Shown here piece after piece: positions 1 through 8,103 of a stretch of 64,000 nt of DNA. Origin of the DNA: Actinomadura nitritigenes (GTDB lineage: Bacteria; Actinomycetota; Actinomycetes; Streptosporangiales; Streptosporangiaceae); NCBI RefSeq assembly GCF_017573545.1, contig NZ_JAGEOK010000001.1, positions 1-64,000 on the forward strand, read 5' to 3'. The notes beneath the pieces were generated by a model. It was not told where the DNA came from and searched no databases. It worked only from the letters and a program-made list of their open reading frames with translations. Made by a program: the position numbers and the translations under genes. Each line of letters starts with the position of its first letter. Within the stretch, counting starts at the first letter, position 1.

Positions 1-2
1 CC

Positions 3-563
3 GCCCGCCTCTACCTGCCCGTCATCATGGACCCCATCTACGGCTACCAGGCCGTCAACGTCGAAGCCCAGGTCAACAACCCCGGATCACTCCTGCACTG
101 GACCCGCAAGATGATCGAGATCCGGCAGCGCCACCCCGTCTTCGGCGTCGGCAGCTACGTCGAACTGTCCGCCTCCAACCCCTCCGTCCTCGCCTTCACC
201 CGCGAGATCGACGAGGCGGACCAGGACCGCTGGGGCGGGATGGACACCGTGCTGTGCGTCGCGAACCTGTCGCGCTTCCCGCAGCCGGTCGAGCTCGACA
301 TGCGCCGGTTCGAGGGGTACTTCCCCGTGGAGTGCATGGGCGGCGTGCAGTTCCCCGCCATCGGCGAACTCCCCTACCTGCTCACCCTCCCCGGACACGG
401 CTTCTACTGGTTCCAGCTCATGCCCCCGGACACCGCGCCCGCCGATCCGCTCGACGAGCTGCCCCCGGGCCCGCCCGCGGACCTGCCCGCGGCCCCGGCG
501 GGCGGCGCCGGGCCCGCGGACACCGCCGGGGAACCCGGATCCGGCGCGGAGAAGGACGGCTGA
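3..563 (+). CDS. treS: Trehalose synthase / maltose alpha-D-glucosyltransferase, C-terminal part
   Basis: The frame is already open at the window edge, so only the last 186 codons are present and the catalytic GH13 barrel lies upstream. The visible part has the end of the barrel (PIYGYQAVNVEAQ, then LLHWTRKMIEIRQRHPVFG) and the C-terminal beta domain (LCVANLSRFPQPVELD). This arrangement is typical of TreS, which interconverts trehalose and maltose. The last 45 or so residues are a Pro/Ala/Gly-rich tail unlike the conserved domain. The next gene, maltokinase, starts 2 bases after the stop. That pairing is the usual TreS-Pep2 unit feeding maltose-1-phosphate to GlgE, and it supports TreS over another GH13 enzyme. 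Confidence 0.9.
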   Translation, partial: ARLYLPVIMDPIYGYQAVNVEAQVNNPGSLLHWTRKMIEIRQRHPVFGVGSYVELSASNPSVLAFTREIDEADQDRWGGMDTVLCVANLSRFPQPVELDMRRFEGYFPVECMGGVQFPAIGELPYLLTLPGHGFYWFQLMPPDTAPADPLDELPPGPPADLPAAPAGGAGPADTAGEPGSGAEKDG

Positions 564-565
564 AG

Positions 566-1996
566 GTGCTGCCACCCGAAAGCGTCCTCACGCGGGACCT
601 CGCGGAATGGCTGCCCCGGCAGCGCTGGTTCGGCGGCAAGGACAGCCCCGTCGAGGACCTGTCCATCGGCACCGCCACCGAGCTGCGGGCCGGCGACCCG
701 GGCCTGTACCACCTCATCCTGGACGTCCGGCAGAACGGGGCGACCGACCGCTACCAGCTCCTTCTCGGCGTCCGCCGCGACCTGCCCGGGCGGCTCGGGT
801 ACGCGCGGATCGGCGGCCCGCCCGGCGGCGGCACCGCCGTCACGCAGCACACCTACGACGCCGCGCACGACCCGGACCTGACCCGGACGCTGCTGGAGCA
901 CCTGGCCACCGGCGCGTCGGTCGGCCCGCTGCGCTTCCGGCACGTGCCGGGCGCCCGCATCCGCACGGACCTGACGAGCCTGCCCATCACGGCGGAGCAG
1001 AGCAACACCTCGCTGCTGTTCGGCGACGCGTACATCTGCAAGCTGTTCCGCCGGCTCGGCGACGGCGTCAACCTCGACCTGGAGGTCAACCTCGCGCTGA
1101 CCCGCGCCGGCTGCGAGCACGTCCCCGCCGTGCACGGCTGGATCGAGCTGGCCCCCGGCGGCGACGGCGCGGGCGGCCAACCCGTCACGCTCGGCCTGCT
1201 GTCGGACTACCTGCGCACCGGCGCGGACGGGTGGAGCCTGGCGATCGCGAGCGTCCGCGACTGGTTCGCGCACACGACGGAGCCGGAGGACGACGAGTGG
1301 GCGGAGCTGGACGCCAGCGCCGCCGGCGGCGACTTCGCCGCCGAGGCGGAACGGCTCGGCGCCGCCACGGCGGACGTGCACCGTGCGCTCGCCGACGCGT
1401 TCGGCGTGACGGTCCTCCCGGCGGACGACGTCCGCGCGCTGGCCGCGCGGATGAACGAGGAGCTGACCGGGACGTGCCGCGCCGTGCCCGTCCTCGCCCC
1501 GCACGCCAAGGCGCTGACCGGCGCCTTCATCGACCTGGCCGCGCAGGCGGAGCCGCTGCCGGTGCAGCGCGTGCACGGCGATTACCACCTCGGCCAGGTG
1601 CTGCGGTCCGAGTCGGGCTGGTCGCTGCTGGACTTCGAGGGCGAGCCGGCGCGGACGCAGAGCGAGCGCCGCGCCCTGTCGCACCCGCTGCGCGACGTCG
1701 CCGGGATGCTGCGCTCGTTCGAGTACGCGGCGCGGTTCCTCATCACCCGGTCCGGGACGGTGCCGCTGGAGTCGGGCGGCCACCTGGAGACGCGGGCGCA
1801 CGCGTGGGCGGCCCGCAACCGGGCCGCGTTCTGCCGGGGCTACGCGGCGGCCGGCGGCCCCGACCCGGCCGCGCACGCGGTGCTGCTGCGCGCGTTCGAA
1901 TTCGAGAAGGCGGTGTACGAGGTGCGGTACGAGGCGCGGCACCGGCCGGCGTGGCTGCCGGTGCCGCTGAAGTCGCTCGCCCATCTGACCGCTTGA
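566..1996 (+). CDS. mak: Maltokinase (Mak/Pep2)
   Basis: This 476-residue protein phosphorylates maltose to maltose-1-phosphate with ATP, the donor used by GlgE for alpha-glucan synthesis. It has the aminoglycoside-phosphotransferase-like kinase fold. The N-terminal cap contains LPRQRWFGGKD, and the catalytic loop VHGDYHLGQVL is followed by the metal-binding LLDFEGEP. The start chosen is GTG at 566, because it lies 2 bases beyond the treS stop and opens at the conserved LAEWLPRQRWFGGK region. The open frame upstream of it is antisense-like read-through inside treS. The genes are translationally coupled with treS. A glgB gene often follows in actinobacteria but does not here. Confidence 0.93.
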   Translation: MLPPESVLTRDLAEWLPRQRWFGGKDSPVEDLSIGTATELRAGDPGLYHLILDVRQNGATDRYQLLLGVRRDLPGRLGYARIGGPPGGGTAVTQHTYDAAHDPDLTRTLLEHLATGASVGPLRFRHVPGARIRTDLTSLPITAEQSNTSLLFGDAYICKLFRRLGDGVNLDLEVNLALTRAGCEHVPAVHGWIELAPGGDGAGGQPVTLGLLSDYLRTGADGWSLAIASVRDWFAHTTEPEDDEWAELDASAAGGDFAAEAERLGAATADVHRALADAFGVTVLPADDVRALAARMNEELTGTCRAVPVLAPHAKALTGAFIDLAAQAEPLPVQRVHGDYHLGQVLRSESGWSLLDFEGEPARTQSERRALSHPLRDVAGMLRSFEYAARFLITRSGTVPLESGGHLETRAHAWAARNRAAFCRGYAAAGGPDPAAHAVLLRAFEFEKAVYEVRYEARHRPAWLPVPLKSLAHLTA

Positions 1997-2137
1997 TCAA
2001 AGACACCGAATTCCGGCATCAATTCCACTCCATGATCACGCAAAATCGGCCGGTTCTCCCCCATTCAAGCGCGGCCACCGGGTACCCGAACTGTCGGCGG
2101 GATGATCAACCGACGAGGGAAAACGGAGAGCACGCGA

Positions 2138-3238
2138 ATGTGCATCGCACGTCACTCACATCGGGACGGCGCCGGCCGCACCGCACGCACCGGCCGATCC
2201 GCGCGCCGTACCGGGCCGGCGGGCCGGAGACACCGGACGATCGCCGTCGCCGTCACCGCGACCGCGGCCGGGTTCGCGCTGTCGGTCCCGATGGGCGCCC
2301 CGGCCAGGGCGCAGCTCAACCCGACCGTCCTGAAGCGGCTCAACCTGGACGCCGCGACGCTGAGCAAGGTCAGGGCCTACGACCGGTACCGCACCAAGGT
2401 CGCCGAGCAGCGCAGCGACGCCAAGGAGGCGCTGGCGTTCGCGCGCGCGCAGATCGGCAAGCCGTACCGGTGGGGCGCGACCGGGCCGTCCAGCTACGAC
2501 TGCTCGGGCCTGGCGATGGCCGCCTGGCGCAGGGCGGGGGTGAGGCTCCCGCGCGTCACCTACTCGCAGTACCGGGCGGTGGAGCGGAAGGTGGGCCTGG
2601 GCGCCCTGAGACCCGGCGACCTCGTGTTCTTCCACGGGCGAAGTCACGTCGGCATCTATGTCGGCCACGGCCGGTTCCTGCACGCCCCGCATACCGGCGC
2701 CCGGGTGAGGATCGACAGGTTGGGCGCGGCCCGAAAACGGGAGTTCGCCGGGGCGGTACGGCCCGGCGCACCGACAAAACAGACATTTTCCCCGTCCATT
2801 CGCGAGCTCGTCGACAAGATAGACAGAATGGCGGCGCAGGATCGCGAGGCCCGGCGAAAGCCGCCAGATAAGCGGCGGACCCCCCATCTTCCGCCACCCG
2901 ACGACAGACCAGCGCACCACCCGGGAAACCCCTCGGCGAACACCCCCGCACATCCCGCGGCCCAGGCACCGCGAAGCGACGACACGTCGAACCACATCAG
3001 GCCTGGCGGACCGGACAGGGAGCCGGCCCCGCGGCCGAGGCACGTCAGGCCCGCCGCACAGCACCCGCACCACGCGAACGCGGATCCCGCGGACCACGCG
3101 AACGCGGACAACGCGACCCACGCGAACCGGCCGCACGGACGCCCCGGGGACGGCTCCCGGCCCGATTCCGGATGGCGGTCCTGGACACCGTTCGCGCACT
3201 CCGAGGCGTTGAGGGCGCCCGGACACGTACCCGGATGA
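2138..3238 (+). CDS. Secreted NlpC/P60 peptidoglycan endopeptidase
   Basis: This is a cell-wall cysteine peptidase, 366 residues. It has a long Arg-rich n-region and a hydrophobic core (IAVAVTATAAGFALSV), with probable cleavage after APARA near residue 58. The NlpC/P60 domain at about 95-210 carries the catalytic Cys122 in YDCSGLA, His170 in SHVGIYVG and a third polar residue, His182. Such enzymes cut gamma-D-Glu-diaminopimelate stem-peptide bonds. The C-terminal 150 residues are low-complexity, Pro/His/Asn-rich, with HANAD-like repeats near residues 311-331, and may thread the wall. ATG 2138 is preferred over the in-frame ATG at 2102 because CGGAGAG lies at the right distance. A strong terminator follows. 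Confidence 0.88.
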   Translation: MCIARHSHRDGAGRTARTGRSARRTGPAGRRHRTIAVAVTATAAGFALSVPMGAPARAQLNPTVLKRLNLDAATLSKVRAYDRYRTKVAEQRSDAKEALAFARAQIGKPYRWGATGPSSYDCSGLAMAAWRRAGVRLPRVTYSQYRAVERKVGLGALRPGDLVFFHGRSHVGIYVGHGRFLHAPHTGARVRIDRLGAARKREFAGAVRPGAPTKQTFSPSIRELVDKIDRMAAQDREARRKPPDKRRTPHLPPPDDRPAHHPGNPSANTPAHPAAQAPRSDDTSNHIRPGGPDREPAPRPRHVRPAAQHPHHANADPADHANADNATHANRPHGRPGDGSRPDSGWRSWTPFAHSEALRAPGHVPG

Positions 3239-3309
3239 CCACAGTGGCACCGTACGCATGACCACGACCGGCACCACCCCGGCGACGCTCCGCCGCGGTG
3301 GACGCCGCC

Positions 3310-3351
3310 GGCGCGCCGCCCCGGACGTCCCGATGTCCGGGGCGGCGCGCC
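3310..3351 (+). terminator. Strong hairpin terminator after the NlpC/P60 gene
   Basis: A perfect 17-bp inverted repeat (GGCGCGCCGCCCCGGAC and its complement) with an 8-base loop begins 72 bases after the stop codon. It is followed by CGTTTG rather than a long T-run. GC-rich hairpins with poor U-tracts are common in actinobacteria. Confidence 0.7.
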
Positions 3352-3391
3352 CGTTTGATCTGGAGCGCACTCCAGGTGCTTGGCTTGCCCC

Positions 3392-4378
3392 ATGAAGTAC
3401 ACGCAGCTCGGCCGTACCGGCCTGAAGGTCAGCCGCCTCGTCCTCGGCACGATGAACTTCGGCCGCCACACCGAGGAGGCCGACGCCCACGCCATCATGG
3501 ACTCCGCGCTCGACGCGGGCGTCAACTTCTTCGACACCGCCAACATCTACGGCGGCCAGGGCCGCACCGAGGAGATCCTCGGCGCCTGGTTCGCCAAGGG
3601 CGGCGGGCGCCGGGAGAAGACGGTCCTGGCCACCAAGGTGTACGGCGACATGAGCCCCGAGGACGACCCGTGGCCCAACCGGGACCGGCTCTCGGCGCTG
3701 AACATCCGGCGCGCGTGCGAGGCGTCCCTGAAGCGGCTCGGCACCGACCACATCGACCTGTACCAGTTCCACCACATCGACCGGACGACGCCGTGGGAGG
3801 AGATCTGGCAGGCCGTCGACGTCCTCGTCCAGCAGGGCAAGGTGCTGTACGCCGGGTCGTCGAACTTCCCCGGCTGGGGCATCGCGCAGGCGAACGAGGC
3901 GGCCGCGCGGCGCGGCTCGCTCGGCCTGGTCAGCGAGCAGTGCCTGTACAACCTGGTCGAGCGGCGCGCGGAGATGGAGGTGATCCCGGCGGCGCAGGTG
4001 TACGGCCTCGGTGTCGTCCCGTGGTCGCCGCTGCACGGCGGCATCCTCGGCGGTGTGCTGCGCAAGCAGAGCGAGGGCAGGACGGCCCGGTCCGGGTCGG
4101 GCCTGTGGGCGAAGATGCTGGAGGACCCGGCAGAGCGCGCGCGGATCCAGGCCTACGAGGACCTCTGCGACAAGCACGGCGTCGAGGCCGGGGACGTCGG
4201 CCTCGCCTGGCTGCTGACCCGTCCCGGCGTCACCGGGCCCATCGTCGGTCCCCGCGTCCAGGAGCAGTTCGACTCCGCGCTGCGCGCCGTCGAGCTGGAG
4301 CTGTCGGAGGAGTTCCTCGCCGCCCTCGACGAGATCTTCCCCGGCCCGGGCCCCACGCCCGAGGCTTTCGCCTGGTAA
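3392..4378 (+). CDS. Aldo/keto reductase
   Basis: This NADPH-dependent oxidoreductase has 328 residues, a usual length for an AKR (alpha/beta barrel). The catalytic tetrad is visible: Asp48 (NFFDTAN), Tyr53 (IYGG), Lys82 (LATKVYG) and His127/128 (YQFHHID). The C-terminal cofactor loop region GVTGPIVGPRVQEQF is present. The sequence resembles the YajO/IolS-like AKR branch and the substrate cannot be read from it. ATG at 3392 (MKYTQLGRTGLKVSRL) is chosen over a TTG at 3380 because the family starts at this motif. The gene is convergent with the PP2C phosphatase gene, with only 43 bases between the stops. Confidence 0.9.
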   Translation: MKYTQLGRTGLKVSRLVLGTMNFGRHTEEADAHAIMDSALDAGVNFFDTANIYGGQGRTEEILGAWFAKGGGRREKTVLATKVYGDMSPEDDPWPNRDRLSALNIRRACEASLKRLGTDHIDLYQFHHIDRTTPWEEIWQAVDVLVQQGKVLYAGSSNFPGWGIAQANEAAARRGSLGLVSEQCLYNLVERRAEMEVIPAAQVYGLGVVPWSPLHGGILGGVLRKQSEGRTARSGSGLWAKMLEDPAERARIQAYEDLCDKHGVEAGDVGLAWLLTRPGVTGPIVGPRVQEQFDSALRAVELELSEEFLAALDEIFPGPGPTPEAFAW

Positions 4379-4421
4379 GGCGGTCGGGAGCCGCGGCGGC
4401 GCCCGGTTCCCCGGGGTCCTT

Positions 4422-5264
4422 CTACTGGTCCCGGGGACCGGCGGTGCCGGCCCGCCGGCCGCGCCGGGCGCGGCGTCCCCTCCCGCCGCCGGCCGCGGCG
4501 CCGAGCAGCAGCGGCTCAGGCCCCGCCGGGTCCGCGGCGCCTTCGGCGACGTCGGCGACGACGCAGGTGATGTTGTCCGGGCCGCCCGCCGCGTCGGCCA
4601 GCGCGATGAGGCGGGCGACGGCGTCGGCGGGCCGCGCGGCCCCGGCCAGCGCGTCGCGGATCGCCCCGGCCGGGACGAAGCCGGACAGGCCGTCGGAGCA
4701 CAGCAGGTAGCGGTCGCCGGGCGCGGCGTCCTGCCGGAACAGGTCGGGGCGCTGGTCGCCGCCGGGCAGGAGCGCGCGGAGGAGCGTCGAGCCGTGCGGG
4801 TGGTTCGCCGCCTGGTCGGGGGTGAGCCGCCCCTCGTCGACGAGCGTCTGGACCATGGTGTGGTCGCGGGTGATCTGGAAGAGGTCGCCGCCGCGCAGCA
4901 GGTAGGCGCGGGAGTCACCGATGTGCGCCACCGCGAACCCGGCGCCGTCCCAGGCCATGGCGGTCAGCGTGGTGCCCATCCCGCGCAGCTCCGGATCGCC
5001 GGCGGCCAGCTCCTCCAGCCGCGCGGCCGCCCGCGCCACCGCCGCGGCGAGCGCGGCGGCGGGGTCGCCGTCCAGGTCGCCGGCCAAGGGCGCCTCGGTG
5101 AGGACGGTGATGGCGGCGGCGCTGGCGACGTCGCCGTGCGGGTGGCCGCCCATCCCGTCGGCGACGGCAAGCAGCGACGGCCCGGCGAGCGCCGAGTCCT
5201 CGTTCACGCGCCGCCGCCTGCCGATGTCCGTCCCCGCCGCGTACCGGAGCGAGAGGTGCGCCAT
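4422..5264 (-). CDS. PP2C-family Ser/Thr protein phosphatase
   Basis: This 280-residue metal-dependent phosphatase reverses Ser/Thr phosphorylation, usually by PASTA or other Hanks kinases. The PP2C motifs appear in order: GRRRRVNEDS, LLAVADGMGGH (metal Asp), GTTLTAMAW, VAHIGDSRAYLLR, ITRDHTMV, LLCSDGLSG and GGPDNITCVVADV. The last roughly 30 residues are a Gly/Arg/Ala-rich tail. There is no transmembrane segment, so it is cytosolic. ATG at 5264 begins the conserved MAHLSLRYAAGTDIG. A GTG nine codons upstream is possible. The gene diverges from the DUF574 methyltransferase gene across about 205 bases that must hold both promoters. Confidence 0.92.
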   Translation of the reverse strand: MAHLSLRYAAGTDIGRRRRVNEDSALAGPSLLAVADGMGGHPHGDVASAAAITVLTEAPLAGDLDGDPAAALAAAVARAAARLEELAAGDPELRGMGTTLTAMAWDGAGFAVAHIGDSRAYLLRGGDLFQITRDHTMVQTLVDEGRLTPDQAANHPHGSTLLRALLPGGDQRPDLFRQDAAPGDRYLLCSDGLSGFVPAGAIRDALAGAARPADAVARLIALADAAGGPDNITCVVADVAEGAADPAGPEPLLLGAAAGGGRGRRARRGRRAGTAGPRDQ

Positions 5265-5469
5265 GCACGCCAGCGAAGCACGCCGAAACACGATTCACAA
5301 GCAGCGCGGTGATGAGATGGGATCGGCCGGCCACGCGCCGCGGCGCCCCCGCCGCCGGGACGGACACGGGGCGGAACCGGACGGCCAAAGATCGAACGTG
5401 AGGCGGCGAACCGGTATACCGTTCCAACCGACACTGATCCCCACTTACTGCGCAGATGCGGAGCGGGTT

Positions 5470-6318
5470 GTGAACGACGACCAGCCCTCGATCGCCGACA
5501 TCCCCAACGACGTGCCGACCTCGGCGCGCGCCTACGGGTGGCTGCTCGGCGGCAAGGACAACTACGAGGTCGACCGGCAGTTCATCCGGGGGCAGCTGGA
5601 GCACCATCCGGCCGGGCTGGACATCACCCGGCAGAACCGGCTGTTCCTCTACCGGGCCGTCCGCTACCTGACGGCCGAGGCCGGCATCCGGCAGTTCATC
5701 GACATGGGGTGCGGGCTGCCGACGGACGCCAACGTGCACCAGGTCGCGCGGCAGTTCGCGCCGGACGCCCGCGTCGTGTACGTCGACATCGACCCGATCG
5801 TGCTCGCGCACGGCCGGGCCCTGCTCGCCGGCGACGCGTCCACCACGGTGATCACCGCGGACATGCGCGACCAGGAGGCCGTCCTGGAGCACGAGGACGT
5901 CAAGCGCCTCATCGACTTCTCCGAGCCGGTGGCGACGCTGTTCCTGTCGGTGGGCCACCACCTGCCGGACGCCGACGACCCGAGGGGCGTCCTGCACGCC
6001 GTCATCGACCGCGCCGCGCCGGGCAGCCACCTGACGTTCTCGCAGGTCGCGTGCGACGACCCGGTGCGCAGCGCGGAGATGACCGCGCAGGTCACCGGTG
6101 CGGGCATCCCGTGGCAGACGCGGACGCCGGCCGAGATCGACGCGCTGCTGTCGGACTTCGACCCGGTCGAGCCGGGCCTGTGCAACCTCGTCGACTGGCG
6201 GCCGATGGACCTGCAGCCGCCGCTCGCGCCCGTCCCCGAGGAGCTGCGCAAGTACGAGGGCGCCTCGAAGCTGGACACCGGCATCTACGAGTACGGCGGC
6301 GTCCTGCGCAAGCGCTGA
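5470..6318 (+). CDS. SAM-dependent methyltransferase of the DUF574 / Methyltransf_19 family
   Basis: This 282-residue protein opens with the family signature SARAYGWLLGGKDNYEVDR. The SAM-binding motif FIDMGCGLPT and the acidic strand end VVYVDIDP follow, as in class I methyltransferases. The family is heavily expanded in Streptomyces and Streptosporangiales, and substrates are generally unknown. The start is GTG 5470, with GGAG seven bases upstream. It forms a single-gene unit, as a strong terminator follows immediately. Confidence 0.9.
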   Translation: MNDDQPSIADIPNDVPTSARAYGWLLGGKDNYEVDRQFIRGQLEHHPAGLDITRQNRLFLYRAVRYLTAEAGIRQFIDMGCGLPTDANVHQVARQFAPDARVVYVDIDPIVLAHGRALLAGDASTTVITADMRDQEAVLEHEDVKRLIDFSEPVATLFLSVGHHLPDADDPRGVLHAVIDRAAPGSHLTFSQVACDDPVRSAEMTAQVTGAGIPWQTRTPAEIDALLSDFDPVEPGLCNLVDWRPMDLQPPLAPVPEELRKYEGASKLDTGIYEYGGVLRKR

Positions 6319-6338
6319 CCCGCGCCCGCGGGGCCCTG

Positions 6339-6384
6339 ACGGGCCGTCCTCCACTCAGGTGGGGGGCGGCCCGTTCGCTTTTTC
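6339..6384 (+). terminator. Rho-independent terminator after the DUF574 gene
   Basis: A 16-bp stem (ACGGGCCGTCCTCCAC against GTGGGGGGCGGCCCGT, with two G-U pairs) and a TCAG tetraloop begin 21 bases after the stop. They are followed by TCGCTTTTT. This is the best U-tract terminator in the window. Confidence 0.85.
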
Positions 6385-6474
6385 CGCACCGCCTCGGGCG
6401 GCTCCAGGCGAGCGCCGCCGCTCGCCCCTCCACCCGTCATGGGACGCATCCGGACACGTCATGCTAAGTTGCAC

Positions 6475-6489
6475 TGAAAACCGTTTTCA
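6475..6489 (+). promoter_or_regulatory. Zur-type zinc-responsive operator
   Basis: The sequence TGAAAACCGTTTTCA is a perfect 7-1-7 palindrome and matches the actinobacterial Zur box form TGAAAAT.ATTTTCA. It lies 16 bases before the ATG of the zinc-transport operon, just downstream of a TAAGTT hexamer that could be the -10. Zinc-bound Zur would block initiation here. A further TTTTCA follows at 6490-6495. Confidence 0.82.
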
Positions 6490-6505
6490 TTTTCAGGAGC
6501 GACCC

Positions 6506-7450
6506 ATGCCCCCACTGCCCCCGCGCCCGCGCCCGCGCCGAGCGGCCCTCCGCACGGCCGGCGCCGCCGCCGCGGCCGCGCCCCTGCTCGCCCTCGCCGC
6601 CTGCGGCTCGCCGTCCGGGGCCGCGCCCGCCGGGACGTCCGGCGGAGCGGTGCCGGTCGTCGCCTCGACCAACGTCTACGGCGACATCGCGCGGACGATC
6701 GGCGGCGGCGAGGTGCGCGTCACCTCGTTCATCAGCGACCCGGCGCAGGACCCGCACTCCTACGAGGCCGGGACGCGCGACCGGCTCGCGCTCGCCAGGG
6801 CCGGAGTCGTGATCGAGAACGGCGGCGGCTACGACGACTTCATGGGCACGATGCTGAAGGCGTCCTCCTCCAAGGCCGCGGTCCTCGACGCCGTGCGGAT
6901 CTCCGGACGGACGGCGCCGAAGGGCGGCGAGCTGAACGAGCACGTCTGGTACGACCTGCCGTCCATGGCGCTGCTCGCCGACCGGCTGTCGGCGGCGCTC
7001 GCGAAGGCCCGCCCCGGACGCGCCGCCGTCTTCACCGCGAACGCGACCGCGTTCAAGGCGAAGCTGAAGGACCTCGAAGGCCAGGTCGCGGCGCTCAAGG
7101 CCGCGCACTCCGGCGACGGCGTCGCCGTCACCGAGCCGGTCCCCCTCTACCTGCTCGAAGCGGCCGGACTGCGCAACGAGACGCCGGAGGCGTTCAGCGA
7201 GGCGATCGAGGAGGGCGACGACGTCGCGCCGCGCACCATGCGGGAGACGCTCGGGCTGTTCGGCGGCGGGAAGGTGAAGGCGCTCGTCTCCAACGCGCAG
7301 ACGAGCGGCCCGCAGACCGAGCAGGTCGAGAAGGCCGCGAGGGACCACGGAGTCGCGGTCGTGCCGGTCACCGAGACCCTCCCGTCCGGGCAGGACTACA
7401 TCGGCTGGATGGCCGGCACCATCGCCGCGCTCGGGAAGGCGCTGTCGTGA
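6506..7450 (+). CDS. znuA: Zinc/metal ABC transporter substrate-binding lipoprotein (ZnuA-like)
   Basis: This 314-residue cluster A-I solute-binding protein has a lipoprotein signal ending LALAAC (Cys33), so it is anchored outside the membrane. Likely metal ligands are His84 (QDPHSYE) and His146 (NEHVWYD). At the third position there is Glu210 (AVTEPVP) rather than His, and at the usual Asp position the sequence is LVSNAQTSGPQ. No His-rich loop is visible. Zinc specificity is inferred mainly from the Zur box. ATG 6506 has AGGAG at 6495-6499. The stop overlaps the next start (GTGA). Confidence 0.85.
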   Translation: MPPLPPRPRPRRAALRTAGAAAAAAPLLALAACGSPSGAAPAGTSGGAVPVVASTNVYGDIARTIGGGEVRVTSFISDPAQDPHSYEAGTRDRLALARAGVVIENGGGYDDFMGTMLKASSSKAAVLDAVRISGRTAPKGGELNEHVWYDLPSMALLADRLSAALAKARPGRAAVFTANATAFKAKLKDLEGQVAALKAAHSGDGVAVTEPVPLYLLEAAGLRNETPEAFSEAIEEGDDVAPRTMRETLGLFGGGKVKALVSNAQTSGPQTEQVEKAARDHGVAVVPVTETLPSGQDYIGWMAGTIAALGKALS

Positions 7451-8103
7451 TCTCGATGCGCGGCGGGGCGCTCCGCTACGGCGACCGGACGGTGTGGAGC
7501 GGGCTCGACCTCGACGTGGCGGCCGGGGAGTTCGTCGCCGTGCTCGGATCCAACGGGTCCGGGAAGACGAGCCTGCTGAAGGTGCTGCTGGGGCTGCGGC
7601 GGCTGTCGGCCGGGACGGTCACGGTCGGCGGGCGCCCGCCGCGCCGCGGCGGCCCCCTCATCGGGTACGTCCCCCAGCACCGCGGCGTCCCGCCGTACAC
7701 CCCGCTGCGGGCCCGCGACCTGGTGCGGCTCGGCGTCGACGGGCACCGCTGGGGGCCGCGGCCCCCCGGCCCGGACGCGCGGCGCCGCGTCCGGGAGGCG
7801 CTGCGCGACGTCGGGGCGGAGGCGTTCGCCGACGTCCCGATCGAGCTGCTGTCGGGCGGCGAGCTGCAGCGCGTCCGGGTCGCGCAGGCCCTCGCGTCCG
7901 GGCCGCGGCTGCTGCTCTGCGACGAGCCGCTGGCCTCGCTGGACGCCGCGCACCAGCGGATCGTCAGCGAGCTGGTCGGCCGCCGGTGCCGCGAGCACGG
8001 CACCGCCGTCGTGTTCGTCACCCATGAGGTCGAGCCGGTCCTGCCGTTCGCCGACCGCGTCCTGCGCATGCCCGGCGGGCCGGAGGCGCGCGATGTGGCA
8101 TGA
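7447..8103 (+). CDS. znuC: Zinc ABC transporter ATP-binding protein (ZnuC-like)
   Basis: This 218-residue ABC ATPase energises metal uptake. It has Walker A LGSNGSGKTSLL, Q-loop PQHRGVPP, signature LLSGGELQRVR, Walker B LLLCDEPLASLD and H-loop VFVTHE. The start GTG 7447 overlaps the lipoprotein gene stop by four bases, and its own end overlaps the permease start by 11 bases. All three are therefore translated as one coupled unit under the Zur box. Confidence 0.93.
   Translation: MISMRGGALRYGDRTVWSGLDLDVAAGEFVAVLGSNGSGKTSLLKVLLGLRRLSAGTVTVGGRPPRRGGPLIGYVPQHRGVPPYTPLRARDLVRLGVDGHRWGPRPPGPDARRRVREALRDVGAEAFADVPIELLSGGELQRVRVAQALASGPRLLLCDEPLASLDAAHQRIVSELVGRRCREHGTAVVFVTHEVEPVLPFADRVLRMPGGPEARDVA

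Noticed and set aside
1997..2137. Possible c-di-AMP (ydaO) riboswitch before the NlpC/P60 gene
   Set aside because: The gene family is a usual target, but the 140-base leader lacks the conserved ydaO core and is too short for the full fold.
4404..4440. Terminator between the aldo/keto reductase and PP2C genes
   Set aside because: The hairpin has a bulge and a long loop, and its right arm lies inside the PP2C coding end, so support is too weak.
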